This document shows, in pieces, positions 47,601 to 58,794 of a DNA stretch of 64,000 nucleotides. The notes beneath the pieces were generated by a model, which was given only the letters and a program-made list of their open reading frames with translations, did not search any database and was not told where the DNA came from. The translations under genes were made by a program, and so were the position numbers. Numbering within the stretch: position 1 is the first letter of the stretch; each line of letters begins with the position of its first letter. The stretch is from Larix kaempferi (taxonomy: Eukaryota > Streptophyta > Pinopsida > Pinales > Pinaceae): NCBI GenBank assembly GCA_027924585.1, contig BSBM01000442.1, positions 4,898,001 to 4,962,000 on the forward strand, given 5' to 3'.

Positions 47601-48494
47601 TGATAGTTAGGTCATTGCAACATTCTTTCTCTTGAAACTCTGTTATTCTGAAGTACTTTTACTGTGATTTATATGACATAGGTATTATGTAATTTTTTCT
47701 TCCTGTAACAACAAATTTTGAATGTAATACAGACTCTGATGTTGTATCTATGCATTAGTAACTTCTATTTGTCAAGAGAAATGCTTATTTGTACCCTTAT
47801 TTCAACAATCACATGAATGTATTCTCTGTGTGACAGATTGTATTCAACACATTTTGCAAATAATTGACTATGGCAGTATTTGTTACTTTTCTTTACAAAT
47901 ATATGTGCATTTTCTTTGCAACTTTACATCAATGCAGTTTTTTACAACACACTTCATATGCTTTCTGACTACAATACATATTAATACTCTCCTTTAATTC
48001 CTAATGAATAACGTGTTTGAATTCAAGGATCTTAATAATCCTTTTGGAGATTATCAAGATAAGAAGCAATCACTTGATGCTTGATATGTACTTGGATTAT
48101 TTCCTTTGACTATACAATCTTGAGGAATTTTCTTTACCCATTTTTTAATGCGCGCACACCCTTTTTTATACTGCACATGACTACTTTCCTTTTTGGTCCA
48201 TATCACGTTGTTGATGTCATGTATAGTATTTATTTCTGAATGGTTTACTATTTTTTGACAATATTGAGCCTTGTGTCCAAAACCATCTCAAGTATAACAT
48301 CTCACAGTATGAAAGTATTTTTCAATATGTCCATTGTAGTTGCACCTCCAACACTTAAATGTATTGAACCTTCCTTTATCAATGTAACAAAAAAATATGT
48401 AATCATTAAAAGAAATATCTTAAATCGATTGAATTAGCTTCATTTGATTTTCTTCTGAGATGTGAATGTCATTGCAGGTCTTTCAACTGTCTTG
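44625..48494. other. AT-rich retroelement debris
   Basis: No intact gene. From 45430 to 45870 the words CTTGCGCACTT and CTTGCACACTC recur, with a 24-bp unit repeated three times at 45800-45870. Around 45890-46200 the minus strand shows GATGTAAAAGGGGGAGAAAT and related copies, resembling the polypurine region of copia elements, so decayed minus-strand copia sequence is likely. Open frames at 44819-45217 and 46618-46992 are Phe/Ile/Tyr-rich, without start context or motif. Confidence 0.45.
45800..45870. repeat. 24-bp tandem repeat, three units
   Basis: TATGTACTTCTTCAAACTG followed by TATTT or GATTT at 45800, 45824 and 45848, nearly identical. Confidence 0.9.
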
Positions 48495-49497
48495 TGTTAT
48501 AGCCAAAATTGGCACTTCTCCATTCATGACGACACTTACATCTTTTGGTCACTTTACGACACTTCATGAGATTACTATGACTCACACAAAATGACATTTG
48601 TGGATAGAAGAGTCATATTTGGGACTTTATATGGATGGAATTACCTAATTCATGGCCCATGTAATAGATAGGAACCTTAGGAACAATTTTGGAGACCAAA
48701 ACTTCTCCAGAAAAGGTTGTTTTGACCATTTTTCCACAAAAAGGAAGGTAGAAGGATTCTCTACCCGTGGGTTCGCCAAAAAAATGCCGGTTGCACATGG
48801 TAAAGTCGTGGGTACCCACGTGTTGTCCATTTCAAATTCATAGGTACCTAAAAAACACTCAAATATATATATATATAATCATGAAAAATGGTTGGTTCGG
48901 GTGGTTTTGGAACATCCTCTTCCGGTTGTAACTACTTCCTCTTCAACCCTATCTTCTTCACTTACTATATAAGAGAGGGAGAGGGACCATGAAAGAGAGA
49001 TCAATCCCATTATAGTGTTATGCTGGAGGAATTTGGATTCACATCCCCCTCACTTGTGCCCTAGTTTCTTATCAACCCTAGCACATCTGATCAGAGGTTG
49101 GGATCCTTAGAGAAGAGGAGCAGAAGACCTTGAATATTGGTTTCATCAAGTGCCATGATTGAAGGAACGTAATTTGATGTACTTGCTTCATTCATTAATA
49201 AAGATCAGACATTGTTCCTTTCCCAAATATGATTTGTTCATGTATGTTTCAAATCTGATTATAATTTGATGTTTTATTCTCTTATAAATATCAATCTTTT
49301 ATTTGTGGTCAAATTGGTTCGATGAAGGTTTTGTTGAATGTTTTTGCATGTTGTGGCATTGGAGAGCAAGAAGAGAGGCTTGGATCAACCTTCTGAATAA
49401 GGTACATATCCTCCTAACCCTAATCTCTTTTCTTAATAATTGTACTTGCAGAACCTTGTAGTCTCACCCCTACTATAGGAAGTTTTCCCTAACAACA
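48495..49497 (+). repeat. Tat/Ogre-like gypsy LTR
   Basis: About 1 kb from TGTTATAGCC to CCCTAACAACA, with a TATA-like box TATATAAG at 48966-48973. It is followed within a few bases by a tRNA-Arg-type PBS. No second copy lies in the window; elements D and E interrupt its internal region. Both boundaries are inferred from TG/CA and the PBS. Confidence 0.5.
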
Positions 49498-49501
49498 TAA
49501 C

Positions 49502-49519
49502 TCGTGACTCCGCTGGGGA
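49502..49519 (+). other. tRNA-Arg-like primer binding site
   Basis: TCGTGACTCCGCTGGGGA closely resembles the GGCGACTCCGCTGGGGA primer site of plant Ogre/Tat gypsy elements. The first bases deviate, so this is likely an old copy. Confidence 0.5.
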
Positions 49520-49579
49520 GACACCTATCTGCTTTGGGGTATCAAAGGCCATTTTTCTTGTATATTTGAACGTCTGAGT

Positions 49580-50183
49580 TGTTGATGTATATGTAACTTC
49601 GGAATGTATTTCACATATATGTATATTGTATTCCTATAGAGATGGTATTATTCCTCTATAAGGAAGTGTCGTCATTTATATTGTAAGTGTCGTAACTTAT
49701 ACTTGATGGGTTATTAGACCACCTTATTTGGGGTCGGCCCTGTATAAGTCATGTGGGTCAAAGGGTTATTAGACCACCCTATTGGGGGTCGGCCCAGTCA
49801 GCATTATGTTATGTGGTTAAGTTCGAGCCTACATGAGTTAGGTAAAAAGGCAAGTCAAGTCAAGTATAAATAGAGTGCGGGAGGCACTCTATTTACTCAC
49901 TCACTTCTCACACATGCTCTCAAGGAGGAGAGGCGCACTTATGGAGGAGGAGGATTGCTGCTAGGTTATGACTATCTCTCTTGTTGGTTGTATCATTGCT
50001 CCATCTATCTCTGAGGAAGTTATTGGGGTTTTTCACCTTTATGGTTTTCCCCAAGTAAATCTTTGTGTCTCTTGTGTGCTTGCATTATTGTCTCCATGAT
50101 TGATATGCTGTAGATATGCTGTACATGTTGTTCTCTCAGTTAAGATCCTAGATCATATTGAAGTAAATTCTGAAAATTTAACA
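49580..50183 (+). repeat. 5' LTR of element D
   Basis: 604 bp, TGTTGATG to TTAACA. It is shorter than the B LTR because it has two rather than three GGGTTATTAGACCACC modules and lacks one copy of the CCTATAGAGATG segment. TATA box at 49865-49872. Confidence 0.95.
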
Positions 50184-50195
50184 TGGTATCAGAGC
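50184..50195 (+). other. Primer binding site of element D
   Basis: TGGTATCAGAGC directly follows the LTR. Confidence 0.93.
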
Positions 50196-50538
50196 TAGCC
50201 TGAAAGAAGGCATGATATGGCATGTATGACACTTGTTGCATTTACGATGCTAGGGCTTGATATAGTAAAAACCAGTCGTCGTAGCACTTTCTCTATAAAT
50301 CCGTTTTGGCGAAGGTTTCGGATCTGAAATTGTTACAGGTAGAAGATAAAATCTCCAGGTACCTTGTGTCCAAAGGAAAACCTCTAATTCGTTGTACTTT
50401 GTGATTTATGATCTGTACAATATAGGGTTTCTGCCTCTTCCAGATCTGAGTCAAAATCAGGTGACCTTGGGAAAAAGGTCATAACTTGGGCTAGGAAGCT
50501 CCAAATGAAATTTCGTGAAAAGTGACAGGTAGTACACT

Positions 50539-50891
50539 GGCCGAGATATCTCAGAAAACTTTTTCAGAGGCCGAAGGTCAAACAGTGACACGTGGCACGC
50601 CGTACAAGTTCGCTCTCCTGTATTATCCGATAAACAGGTCACGTTGCGACACTTGGCATATCTCTCTCTCAGAGAATCCAATTGAGGTCAGACCTGTCAG
50701 GATGGAAATATAACAGGCCGAGCTATCTCAGAAAACTTTTTTAGAGGCCGAAGGTCAAACAGTGACACGTGGCACGCCGTACAAGTTCGCTCTCCTGTAT
50801 TTTCCCAAAACAGGTCACGTTGCGACATTTGGCATAACTCTCTCTCAGAACATCCAATTGAGGTCAGACCTGTGAGGATGGAAAGCTAACA
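50539..50891 (+). repeat. 177-bp tandem duplication in the D leader
   Basis: Two units start at GGCCGAG-ATATCTCAGAAAAC (50539) and GGCCGAG-CTATCTCAGAAAAC (50716); a third partial start is at 50892. B and E carry one unit only. Confidence 0.88.
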
Positions 50892-51538
50892 GGTCAGGCT
50901 ATCTCAGAAAACTTTTTCAGACCCTGTGGATCAAAAATTTTGGAGTTACACCAGAAACAATCAGGTACATATTTCTGTCAAAACAGAATTATTTTTTTTG
51001 GTACCTTCATTCATGGCTTCCAGAATTTAGGGCTTTGAAGAAAGTTGGAATTTTTGTAATCGGAGACCACGGCTGGATGCTACTCATCAAAATAGAAATT
51101 TAGAGACCAATATCAGAATTTTTGGCTGGGTAGAAGGTCGGGCTTGATTAGACCCTAGTTCGGGACTTTGATCAGAAAAGTGGAAAATTAGGGCTTCTAT
51201 AAAAATGGGAATTTTTGAAATCTGTGACCACGGCTGGAAGCTCCTCGGAAAAATAGAAGCTTAGAGCTTTGGATCAAACATTTTGATTGGGCAGAAGAGT
51301 GGGCTTCATCAAACCCCAGTTTAGGGTCACGTCCAGTGAATCCAAAAGTTTCAAAGGAAAAATTGAGGAGTGAAACTTTGCAGTTTTCAAATCCTGAATA
51401 TACCAGTTTGATCAGTTCATCAAGGCGCATATTCCTATCCTATCGGAAGGTTGAAATTCAAAGTTTGAATTTTTGGGGTTTTTCTGACAAAACCATATCC
51501 AGCTCTAGGTCCAGTTCTTGCAAATCAAGTGGATTGGG

Positions 51539-51664
51539 TTAATCCTAGAAGAATATGGATTGGTCACCTGCATAAGTGAAGAAGTTCGTGTTTCAGAGGG
51601 AGATGAGGCTAAGGCCTTACATAAGAAGTTTTCAAACGATCTCGACAGGTATGACTCATCGAGG
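51539..51664 (+). pseudogene. gag-like patch in element D
   Basis: Open for 42 codons: LILEEYGLVTCISEEVRVSE, then GDEAKALHKKFSNDLDRYDSSR, ending at a GTATGT. Same acidic, Lys-rich Gag-like pattern as in C and E. Confidence 0.5.
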
Positions 51665-52193
51665 TATGTTTCGATATTTGTCCATGATTAAGTTTATGGT
51701 ATGTTTGTCTTCATGTTATTACGGTTAGTACAATTTTGATTTTAGATTTGTCGTTTCACCTTAACAAAATTATGAATGCATGATAGAAGATATTCATTGG
51801 TTAGGGTGTTGACACTTATGATTGTACTAATGCATTATGGTGTTGTATGAGGTTTATGTTGTCTACTAACATGAAAGGTACACCAAGAAAGACAAAGCAT
51901 GTTCCAGTTCAAGAACATATGATCATGATGACATGAGGATAAAGACTCATCCATTGTCATGGATCTCATAGAAGATCCATTTACGAGGTATGTATAACTT
52001 GGTTTTATAATGGCTAACCTATGAGATATACAGGTTACTAGCACAAGTCATTGAAGAACAACAAGAAGACATCATGTGAGTATAAATAGCTAGCATGCTA
52101 ATCCAGGTATGTTTTTCCTATATCAAGATAGAATCCTACCTTGTGTTAGGATCTTATACTGTTGTGTTGTTTGATAATGATTATTCATGAAGT

Positions 52194-52425
52194 CATAGGT
52201 TTGAATAAGTCATGGCTGTATGCGTATTATGTTTCTTACCATAATTGATGATATGACTAACCAGAAGAATCATGATGGTATAGGTTTGAATAATCACAGG
52301 TTTTATGCATTTTATATCTCTTATCTTGTTTGATGATTCAACTAACCTGAAGAGTCATAGGCTTGAGTAATTACAGGTTTAGACATGTTATGTTTCTTAT
52401 GATTTAACTAACCATAAGAATCCTT
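52194..52425 (+). repeat. 80-bp repeat, three units, in the D leader
   Basis: Units start at CATAGGTTTGAATAA (52194), TATAGGTTTGAATAA (52278) and CATAGGCTTGAGTAA (52356), each ending in GATTAACTAACCAGAAGA-like sequence. B and E have two units. Confidence 0.82.
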
Positions 52426-52642
52426 GAATGCTAATGCTTATTATTTCTGTTTGAAATGATCATGACTATACATGCTTGAGATTATTGTGTTTTAATAGTA
52501 TACTAATGAATGTATGATTTTATATGAGATCACAAGGACAACACATTCATGATACTAATAAGCATGCATAGGGACCAAGGATGAATATGAGTTCAAGAAC
52601 AGGTAATTCAGGAAGCAAAGATCAAGAGGGAGCACACTCTAG

Positions 52643-52837
52643 TTGTTCCTGCAAGAAAGCAAAGGAGCACACTTCAGTAGTTTCTGCAAGGATGCAGATA
52701 TTCAGAGGGAGTTGATCATCTCTCTACATCCCACAACAGAAAGGTGTAGAAGAAGCTACTTCAGATTAGGACTCCAGCAGCTCCTGCAAGAAAGCGAAGA
52801 CTCAGAGGGAGTCCACCCAACGAACAAACAAAGATAA
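52643..52837 (+). pseudogene. Integrase remnant in element D
   Basis: A 64-codon frame starting FLQESKGAHFSSFCKDADIQ, matching the B and E patch, but the HNPLQNGVAK end is rewritten by small indels. Confidence 0.45.
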
Positions 52838-53239
52838 GTATTTGAATTGTCATTTCTTAAATAATACTGTTCAATAAATGTATATACTGATGTTCCTAGA
52901 ATTAGGTTGTGTATTATGCATATTAGAATAATTGCATTGATTAACAGTATACTCCTAATATGCATGGGTAAGTGGCCTATGGCACTGTACAACATTCCAT
53001 TGCTACTTATCTAGAATGAAACCTCTTTGCTGACATGTTGGGAGTTGTGCACACTCTTAACAATGTTCTGGTAGAGATTGGAAGGCATCTAGAAAGTTAC
53101 GGAATATGGATAAATGTTGTATTGAAGCATTGGCTAAGATAATTGCATGACTGTATGGCATATTTCTTTATGTGTAAGAATTTGTTCTGAAAACTATGAG
53201 ATGTTTTCTAATCATGCAATTTAACTTGTTGTGTAGGAA

Positions 53240-54128
53240 AGATCATATGCCATCTCCTACAAAAGAAGAACTACAACATTTGTTCCAGCAACAAAGATAT
53301 ATATTGAAGATATTGAAGATATTGAAGTTCCCAGGATCTGGGATGAAGAAATGAAATGCCATGATCCGTCGATCATGAAGAATGATGTTTGGGATGTAAT
53401 CCCAAGACATGAAGGGAAGTTTGCTATGACTTCCAAATGGAATTATCAGATCAAGCATGTTGCAGATGGCAACATTGAGAAATATAAAAGTGATGAAATA
53501 GAAGATGCACCAGATGGATTTCAAGACAGCATGGTGTAGTCACATATATGTGCAGAACTTGGTATGGTAGGATAGACAGCTTTCTATCCAGTTTGGGCTT
53601 TACCAAGAGTAAAGCGGATTCCAACCTTTACTACAAGGTTGAGGAAGGCAATCCAGTGTATGCGGATAACCTGTTTGTTACAGGTGAAGATAGATTGATT
53701 GCCGACATGCAGCGGAAGCTTACTACCGAGTTCGAGATGAAGAACTTGGGGATGATGCACTATTTGTTTTTAGCATGGAGGTGTGGCAGAGTGCAGATGG
53801 AATCTTCCTTGGACAAGGGAAGTATGCAGTAGAAATCTTGAAGAGGTTCGGAATGATAGATTGCAAGGCAATGGCCACACCAATGGCATCGAATCTGAAG
53901 CTTCTATGTGATGCTTCATCTGAGTCGGTTGATGTCTCTCTGTATCGTCAAATGATTGGGTCCTTGATGTACCTGACGACCAGACATTTGCTTTGCTGTG
54001 AACACATTGAGCCAGTTCCTGACGGATCCGAGGAGTGTTCACCTGGTTGCTGTAAAGCATGTTCTGAGGTACCTGAAGGGTACAGTGGATTATGGGCTCA
54101 GGTATGAGGCGAATCAAAAGTTTAACCT
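53240..54128 (+). pseudogene. Element D reverse transcriptase (deleted)
   Basis: RT fragments in order: SIMKNDVWDVIPRHEGKFAM, KWNYQIKHVADGNIEKYK, a large deletion to the DAPDGFQD segment, MCRTWYGRIDSFLSSLGFTK, NLYYKVEEGNPVYADNLFVTG, then in another frame MEVWQSADGIFLGQGKY. It shares with B and E the 13-codon loss before TWYGRID and the 2-nt gain before MEVWQ. Privately, the catalytic YVDD reads YADN after a 12-nt loss of ILLL, and a deletion in LTNTRPDICF shifts the frame. TAG ends the linker, as in B. Confidence 0.87.
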
Positions 54129-54615
54129 ATAGGGTTATGTTGATTCAGACTGGGCTGGCAGTGCTGCAGACAGGAAGAGCACATCTGGGTGTTACTTCAG
54201 TATGGGATCAGGTGTGATCTCTTGGTTTAGCAGGAAGCAGTCCTGCGTAGCACTGAGTACAGCTGAGGCAGAGTATGTTGCAGCCTGTTCAGCTAGTTGT
54301 GAGGCAGTATGGCTACGGAAGCTACTGTCTGAGTTATTTGATCTCCCGTTGGAGGCTACTGGTATCTTCTGTGATAACCAGAGTTGTGTGAAGCTGTCCG
54401 AGAACCCAGTGTTTCATGACAGGTCGAAACACATAGAGATCAAATATCACTATATCAGGGATATGGTGCAGAGAGGAGCTGTGAAGCTACTGTATGTTGC
54501 GACGGACGAGCAGATTACAGATGTGCTGACGAAGCCACTAGCCAGGGTGAAGTTCGAGTACTTCAGAGAGAGGCTTGGCGTTCTTCAGATCGAGGACACT
54601 TCGAGGAAGAAGTGA
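54129..54615 (+). pseudogene. Element D RNase H domain
   Basis: After a TAG stop the frame is open through GYVDSDWAGSAADRKSTSGCYF, SMGSGVISWFSRKQSC, STAEAEYVAACSASCEAVW, GIFCDNQSCVKLSENPVFHD, RSKHIEIKYHYIRDMV and DVLTKPLARVKFEYFRERLG to the TGA at 54613-54615. The catalytic acidic residues of copia RNase H (Asp of DSDW, Glu of AEAEY, Asp of CDNQ) are all present, making this the best-preserved RNase H of the family. Only the upstream stop separates it from RT. Confidence 0.88.
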
Positions 54616-54616
54616 T

Positions 54617-55012
54617 GTCGGCCCAGTCAGCATTATGTTATGTGGTTAAGTTCGAGCCTACATGAGTTAGGTAAAAAGGCAAGTCAAGTCAAGTATAAAT
54701 AGAGTGCGAGAGGCACTCTATTTACTCACTCACTTCTCACACATGCTCTCAAGGAGGAGAGGCGCACTTATGGAGGAGGAGGATTGCTGCTAGGTTATGG
54801 CTATCTCTCTTGTTGGTTGTATCATTGCTCCATCTATCTTTGAGGAAGTTATTGGGGTTTTTCACCTTTATGGTTTTCCCCAAGTAAATCTTTGTGTCTC
54901 TTGTGTGCTTGCATTATTGTCTCCATGATTGATATGCTGTAGATATGCTGTACATGTTGTTCTCTCAGTTAAGATCCTAGATCATATTGAAGTAAATTCT
55001 GAAAATTTAACA
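54617..55012 (+). repeat. Truncated 3' LTR of element D
   Basis: 396 bp corresponding to 49788-50183 of the 5' LTR, three differences. The first 208 bp, polypurine tract and 3' UTR are deleted; the LTR joins the RNase H stop codon after two bases. Confidence 0.95.
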
Positions 55013-55301
55013 TGAGTTTACTTTCATGTTAGGACCAGTCATTAAGCTTTGTTAGACCCTTCCTTTCTCAGTTTTGAGTCGTATTTTGCATTTTTTTGGA
55101 CTTTTCTGCATACTCGCGAGTTTGTGGTACTTACAGTCATGGATCTGAGAAAATTTTACAGGTGCATCCTTCTTCACCTATGAGTCACTTGCACTTGTCC
55201 CTTTTTTACACTCACGGGTACCTCCTGAACATGATTTTTTCAATTTTGGAGCTTTTTTGGGGGGGTTTGATTGCATTTTTTGGAGTCCCTCTTGATCCTA
55301 G
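55013..55301 (+). other. Internal piece of the Tat-like element between D and E
   Basis: 289 bp continuing the sequence interrupted at 49579. No coding signal. It ends where the element E LTR begins. Confidence 0.6.
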
Positions 55302-55977
55302 TGTTGATGTATATGTAACTTTGGAATGTACTTCACATATATGTATATTGTATTCCTATAGAGATGTTATTATTCCTATATATGGAAGTGGTTGTATTCC
55401 TATAGAGATGTTATTATTCCTCTATACGGAAGTGTCGTCATTTATATTGTAAGTGTCGTAACTTATTAGACCACCTTGTTTGGGTCAGCCCTGTATAAGT
55501 CATGTGGGTCAAAGGGTTATTAGACCACCCTATTGGGGGTCGACCATGTGGGTCAAAGGGTTATTAGACCACCCTAGTGTGGGTCGACCCAGTCAGCATT
55601 ATGTTAAGTGGTTAAGTTGAGGCTGACCTAGTTGAGTAAAGGTCAAGTCAAGTTAGTGTATAAATAGAGAGTGTGTCTCTCTCATTTTACACATTCTATT
55701 CTCTCACTCACACTTGGGAGAGTGGCACACTTGTGGAGGGGGAGGCTCTGCTGCTAGGAGAAGACTATCTCTTGTATTCTGGTTGTATCATTGCTCTATC
55801 TATCTCTGAGGAAGTTATCGGGGTTTTTCACCTTTATGGTTTTCCCCAAGTAAACTTTGTGTCTCTTGTGTGCTTGCATTATTGTGTCCATGATTGATAT
55901 GCTGTAGATTTGTTGTACATGTTGTTCTCTCAGTTAAGATCCTAGATCAGATTGAAGTAAATTCTGAAAATTTAACA
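55302..55977 (+). repeat. 5' LTR of element E
   Basis: 676 bp, TGTTGATG to TTAACA, closest to the B LTR. TATA box at 55659-55666. It retains three GGTTATTAGACCACC-type modules, the first shortened. Confidence 0.93.
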
Positions 55978-55989
55978 TGGTATCAGAGC
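55978..55989 (+). other. Primer binding site of element E
   Basis: TGGTATCAGAGC directly after the LTR. Confidence 0.93.
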
Positions 55990-58194
55990 TAGCCTGAAAG
56001 AAGGCATGATATGGCATGTATGACACTTGTTGCACTTACGATGTTAGGGCTTGATATAGCAAAAACCAGTAATTGTAGAATTTTCGCTATAAATCCGTTT
56101 TGGCAAAGTTGTTGGATCTGAAACTTTTACAAGGTGAATATCTGATCCCCATGTACCTTGCGTCCAAAGGAAAACCTCTAATTCGTTGTACTGTGTGATT
56201 TATGATATGTACAATATAGGGTTTCTGCCTCTTCCAGATCTGAGTCAAAATCCGGTGACCTTGGGAAAAAGGTCATAACTTGGGCTAGGAAGCTCCAAAT
56301 GAAATTTTGTAAATAGTGACAGGTAGTACACAGACTGTACTATCTCAAGAAAAATTTTCAGAGTCCGAAGTTGAACCAGTGACATGTGGCATACCGTACA
56401 AGTTCACTCTCCTGTTTTATCCCATAAACCGGTCACGTTGCGACACTTGGCATAACTCTCTCTCAGAGAATCCAATTGAGGTCAGACCTATCGGGATGGA
56501 AAGATGACAGGTCGTGCTATCTCAGGAAACGTTTTCAGACCCTGTAGATGGGAAATTTTGGATTTACACTAGAAACAATCAGGTACATATTTCTGTTATA
56601 ACAGAATTATTTTTGAGCACCTTCATTCATGGCTTCCGGAATTTAGGGTTTCGGAGAAAGTTGGAATTCTTGTAATCAGAGACCACAGCTGAATGCTACT
56701 CATCAAAATCAAAATTTAGAGACCAAGATCATAATTTTTGGTTGGGCAAAAGTCTAGGCTTGATCAGACCCTAGTTCGGGACTTTGATCAGAAAAGTGGA
56801 AAATTAGGGCTTCTGCAAAAATGGGAATTTTTAAAATCTGTGACCACGGCTAGAAGCTACTCAGAAAAATAGAAGCTTAGATATTTGGATCAAACCTTTT
56901 GATTGGTCAGAAGAGTGGGCTTCATCAAACTCCAGTTCAGGGTCATGTCCAGTGAATCCGGAAGTTTCAAAGGAAAAATTGAGGAGTGAAACTTTGTAGT
57001 TTTCAAATTCTGAATATACCAGCTTGATCAGCTCATCAAGGCGCATATTTCTATCCTTTAGGAAGTTTGAAATTAAAAGTTTGAATTTTTGGGGTTTCTC
57101 TGACAAACCCTAATCCAGCTCCAGGTCCAGTTCTTTCAAATCAAGTGGATTGGGTTAATCCTAGAAGAAGATGGATTGGTCACCTACATAAGTGAAGAAG
57201 TTCCTGTTTCAGAGGGAGATGAGGCTAAGGCCTTACATAAGAAGATTACAAGAGATCTCAACAGGTATGACTCATCGAGGTATGTTTCAAGATTTGTTCA
57301 TGATTAAGTTTATGGTATGTTTGTCTTTATGTTATTACGGTTAGTACAATCTTGATTTTAGATTTGTCGTATCACCTTAACAAAATTATGAATGCATGAT
57401 AGAAGATATTCATTGGTTAGGGTGTTGACACTTATGATTGTACTAATGCATTATGGTGTTGTATGAGGTTTATGTTGTCTGCTAACATAAAAGGTACACC
57501 AAGAAAGACAAATCATGTTCTACTTCAAGAACATATGATCATGATGACATGAAGACAAAGATTCATCCATTGTCATGGATCACATAGAAGATCTACTTAC
57601 GAGGTATGTATAACTTGGTTCTACAATGGTTAACTTATGAGACATGTAGGTTACTAGCACAAGTCATTGAAGAGAACCAGAAGACATTATGCGGGTATGT
57701 TAGACATAACTAGCTAGCATGCTAATCCATGTATGTTTTTCCTATATCAAGCTAGAATCCTACCTTGTGTTAGGATCTTATACTGTTGTGTTGTTGATAA
57801 TGATTATTCATGAAGTCATAGGTTTGAATAGTCATGGTTGTATGCATATTATGTTTCTTACCATAATTAATGATATGACTAACCAGAAGAATCATGAAGG
57901 TATAGGTTTGAGTAATCACAGGTTTTATGCATATTATATCTCTTATCTTGATTAATGATTTAACTAACCAAAAGATTCCTATGATCAAATAAGAATATGC
58001 ATGAGTAAAAGAATACTTCCCTGAAACCTTGAATACTAATGTTTATTATCTATGTTTGAAATGATCCTGACTATACATGCTTTAGATTATTGTGTTTTGA
58101 TAATATTAAGATTATACTAATGAATTTTTGATTATGTATGAGACCTAGAGGATAACACAATGATGATACTAACAAGCATGCATAGGGATCAAGA
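55990..58194 (+). other. Element E leader region
   Basis: Non-coding leader, closest to that of B. It has one unit of the sequence duplicated in D, two 80-bp units near 57817-57970, and the gag-like patch. Confidence 0.7.
57155..57280 (+). pseudogene. gag-like patch in element E
   Basis: Open for 42 codons: LILEEDGLVTYISEEVPVSE, then GDEAKALHKKITRDLNRYDSSR, stopping at a GTATGT donor-like site (57280-57285). The pattern matches the N-terminal part of copia Gag; similarity is recognised by eye only. Confidence 0.55.
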
Positions 58195-58389
58195 ATGAAT
58201 ATAAGTTCAAGGACAGGTAATCCAGGAAGCAAAGATCAAGAGGGAGCACACTCCAATAGTTTCTGCAAGGATGGAGATATTCAGAGGGATTTGACCACTT
58301 CTCACAATCCACATCAGAATGGAGTTGCAAAAAAGAAGCAAAGACTGAGAGGGAGTCAACCCAAAAATCAAACAAAGATAAGTATTTGA
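58195..58389 (+). pseudogene. Integrase remnant in element E
   Basis: A 64-codon frame with SFCKDGDIQRDLTTSHNP and HQNGVAKKKQRLRGS, the integrase stretch near the catalytic Glu; the Glu itself is Lys here. Confidence 0.6.
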
Positions 58390-58794
58390 ATTGTCATTTA
58401 TTACATAGTTGTTTGTTTAAATAATGTTATTCAATGATGTATATGCTTATGTTCCTAGAATTAGGTTGTGTATTATGCATATTGGAATAGTTGCATTGAT
58501 GAACAGTATACTACTAATATACATGGGTAAGTGGCCTATGGCACTGTACAACATTCCATTGCTACTTATCTAGAATGAAACCTCTTTGCTGACATGTTAG
58601 GAGTTGTGCACACTCTTAACAATGTTCTGGTAGAGATTGGAAGGCATCTAGAAAGTTACGGAATATGGATAAATGTTGTATTGAAGCATTGGCTAAGATA
58701 ATTGCATGACTGTATGACATATTTCTTTATGTGTAAGAATTTGTTCTGAAAACTATGAGATGTTTTCTAATCATGCAATTTAACTTATTGTGTA

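Larger units (their letters stand above)
50196..52642 (+). other. Element D leader region
   Basis: Non-coding leader collinear with B, C and E. It contains a 177-bp tandem duplication (50539-50891), a gag-like patch (51539-51664) and an 80-bp repeat block (52194-52425). Confidence 0.7.
49580..55012 (+). mobile_element. Element D: very young, defective Ty1/copia of the B family
   Basis: A 5,433-bp element with a 604-bp 5' LTR and a 3' LTR lacking its first 208 bp. The perfect 5-bp TSD TGAGT lies at 49575-49579 and 55013-55017. The overlapping 396 bp of the LTRs differ at only three positions. The 3' UTR and polypurine tract are gone: the RNase H stop runs directly into the middle of the LTR. 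Because the 5' LTR is full length, that deletion happened after insertion. It interrupts the Tat-like element. Confidence 0.95.
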
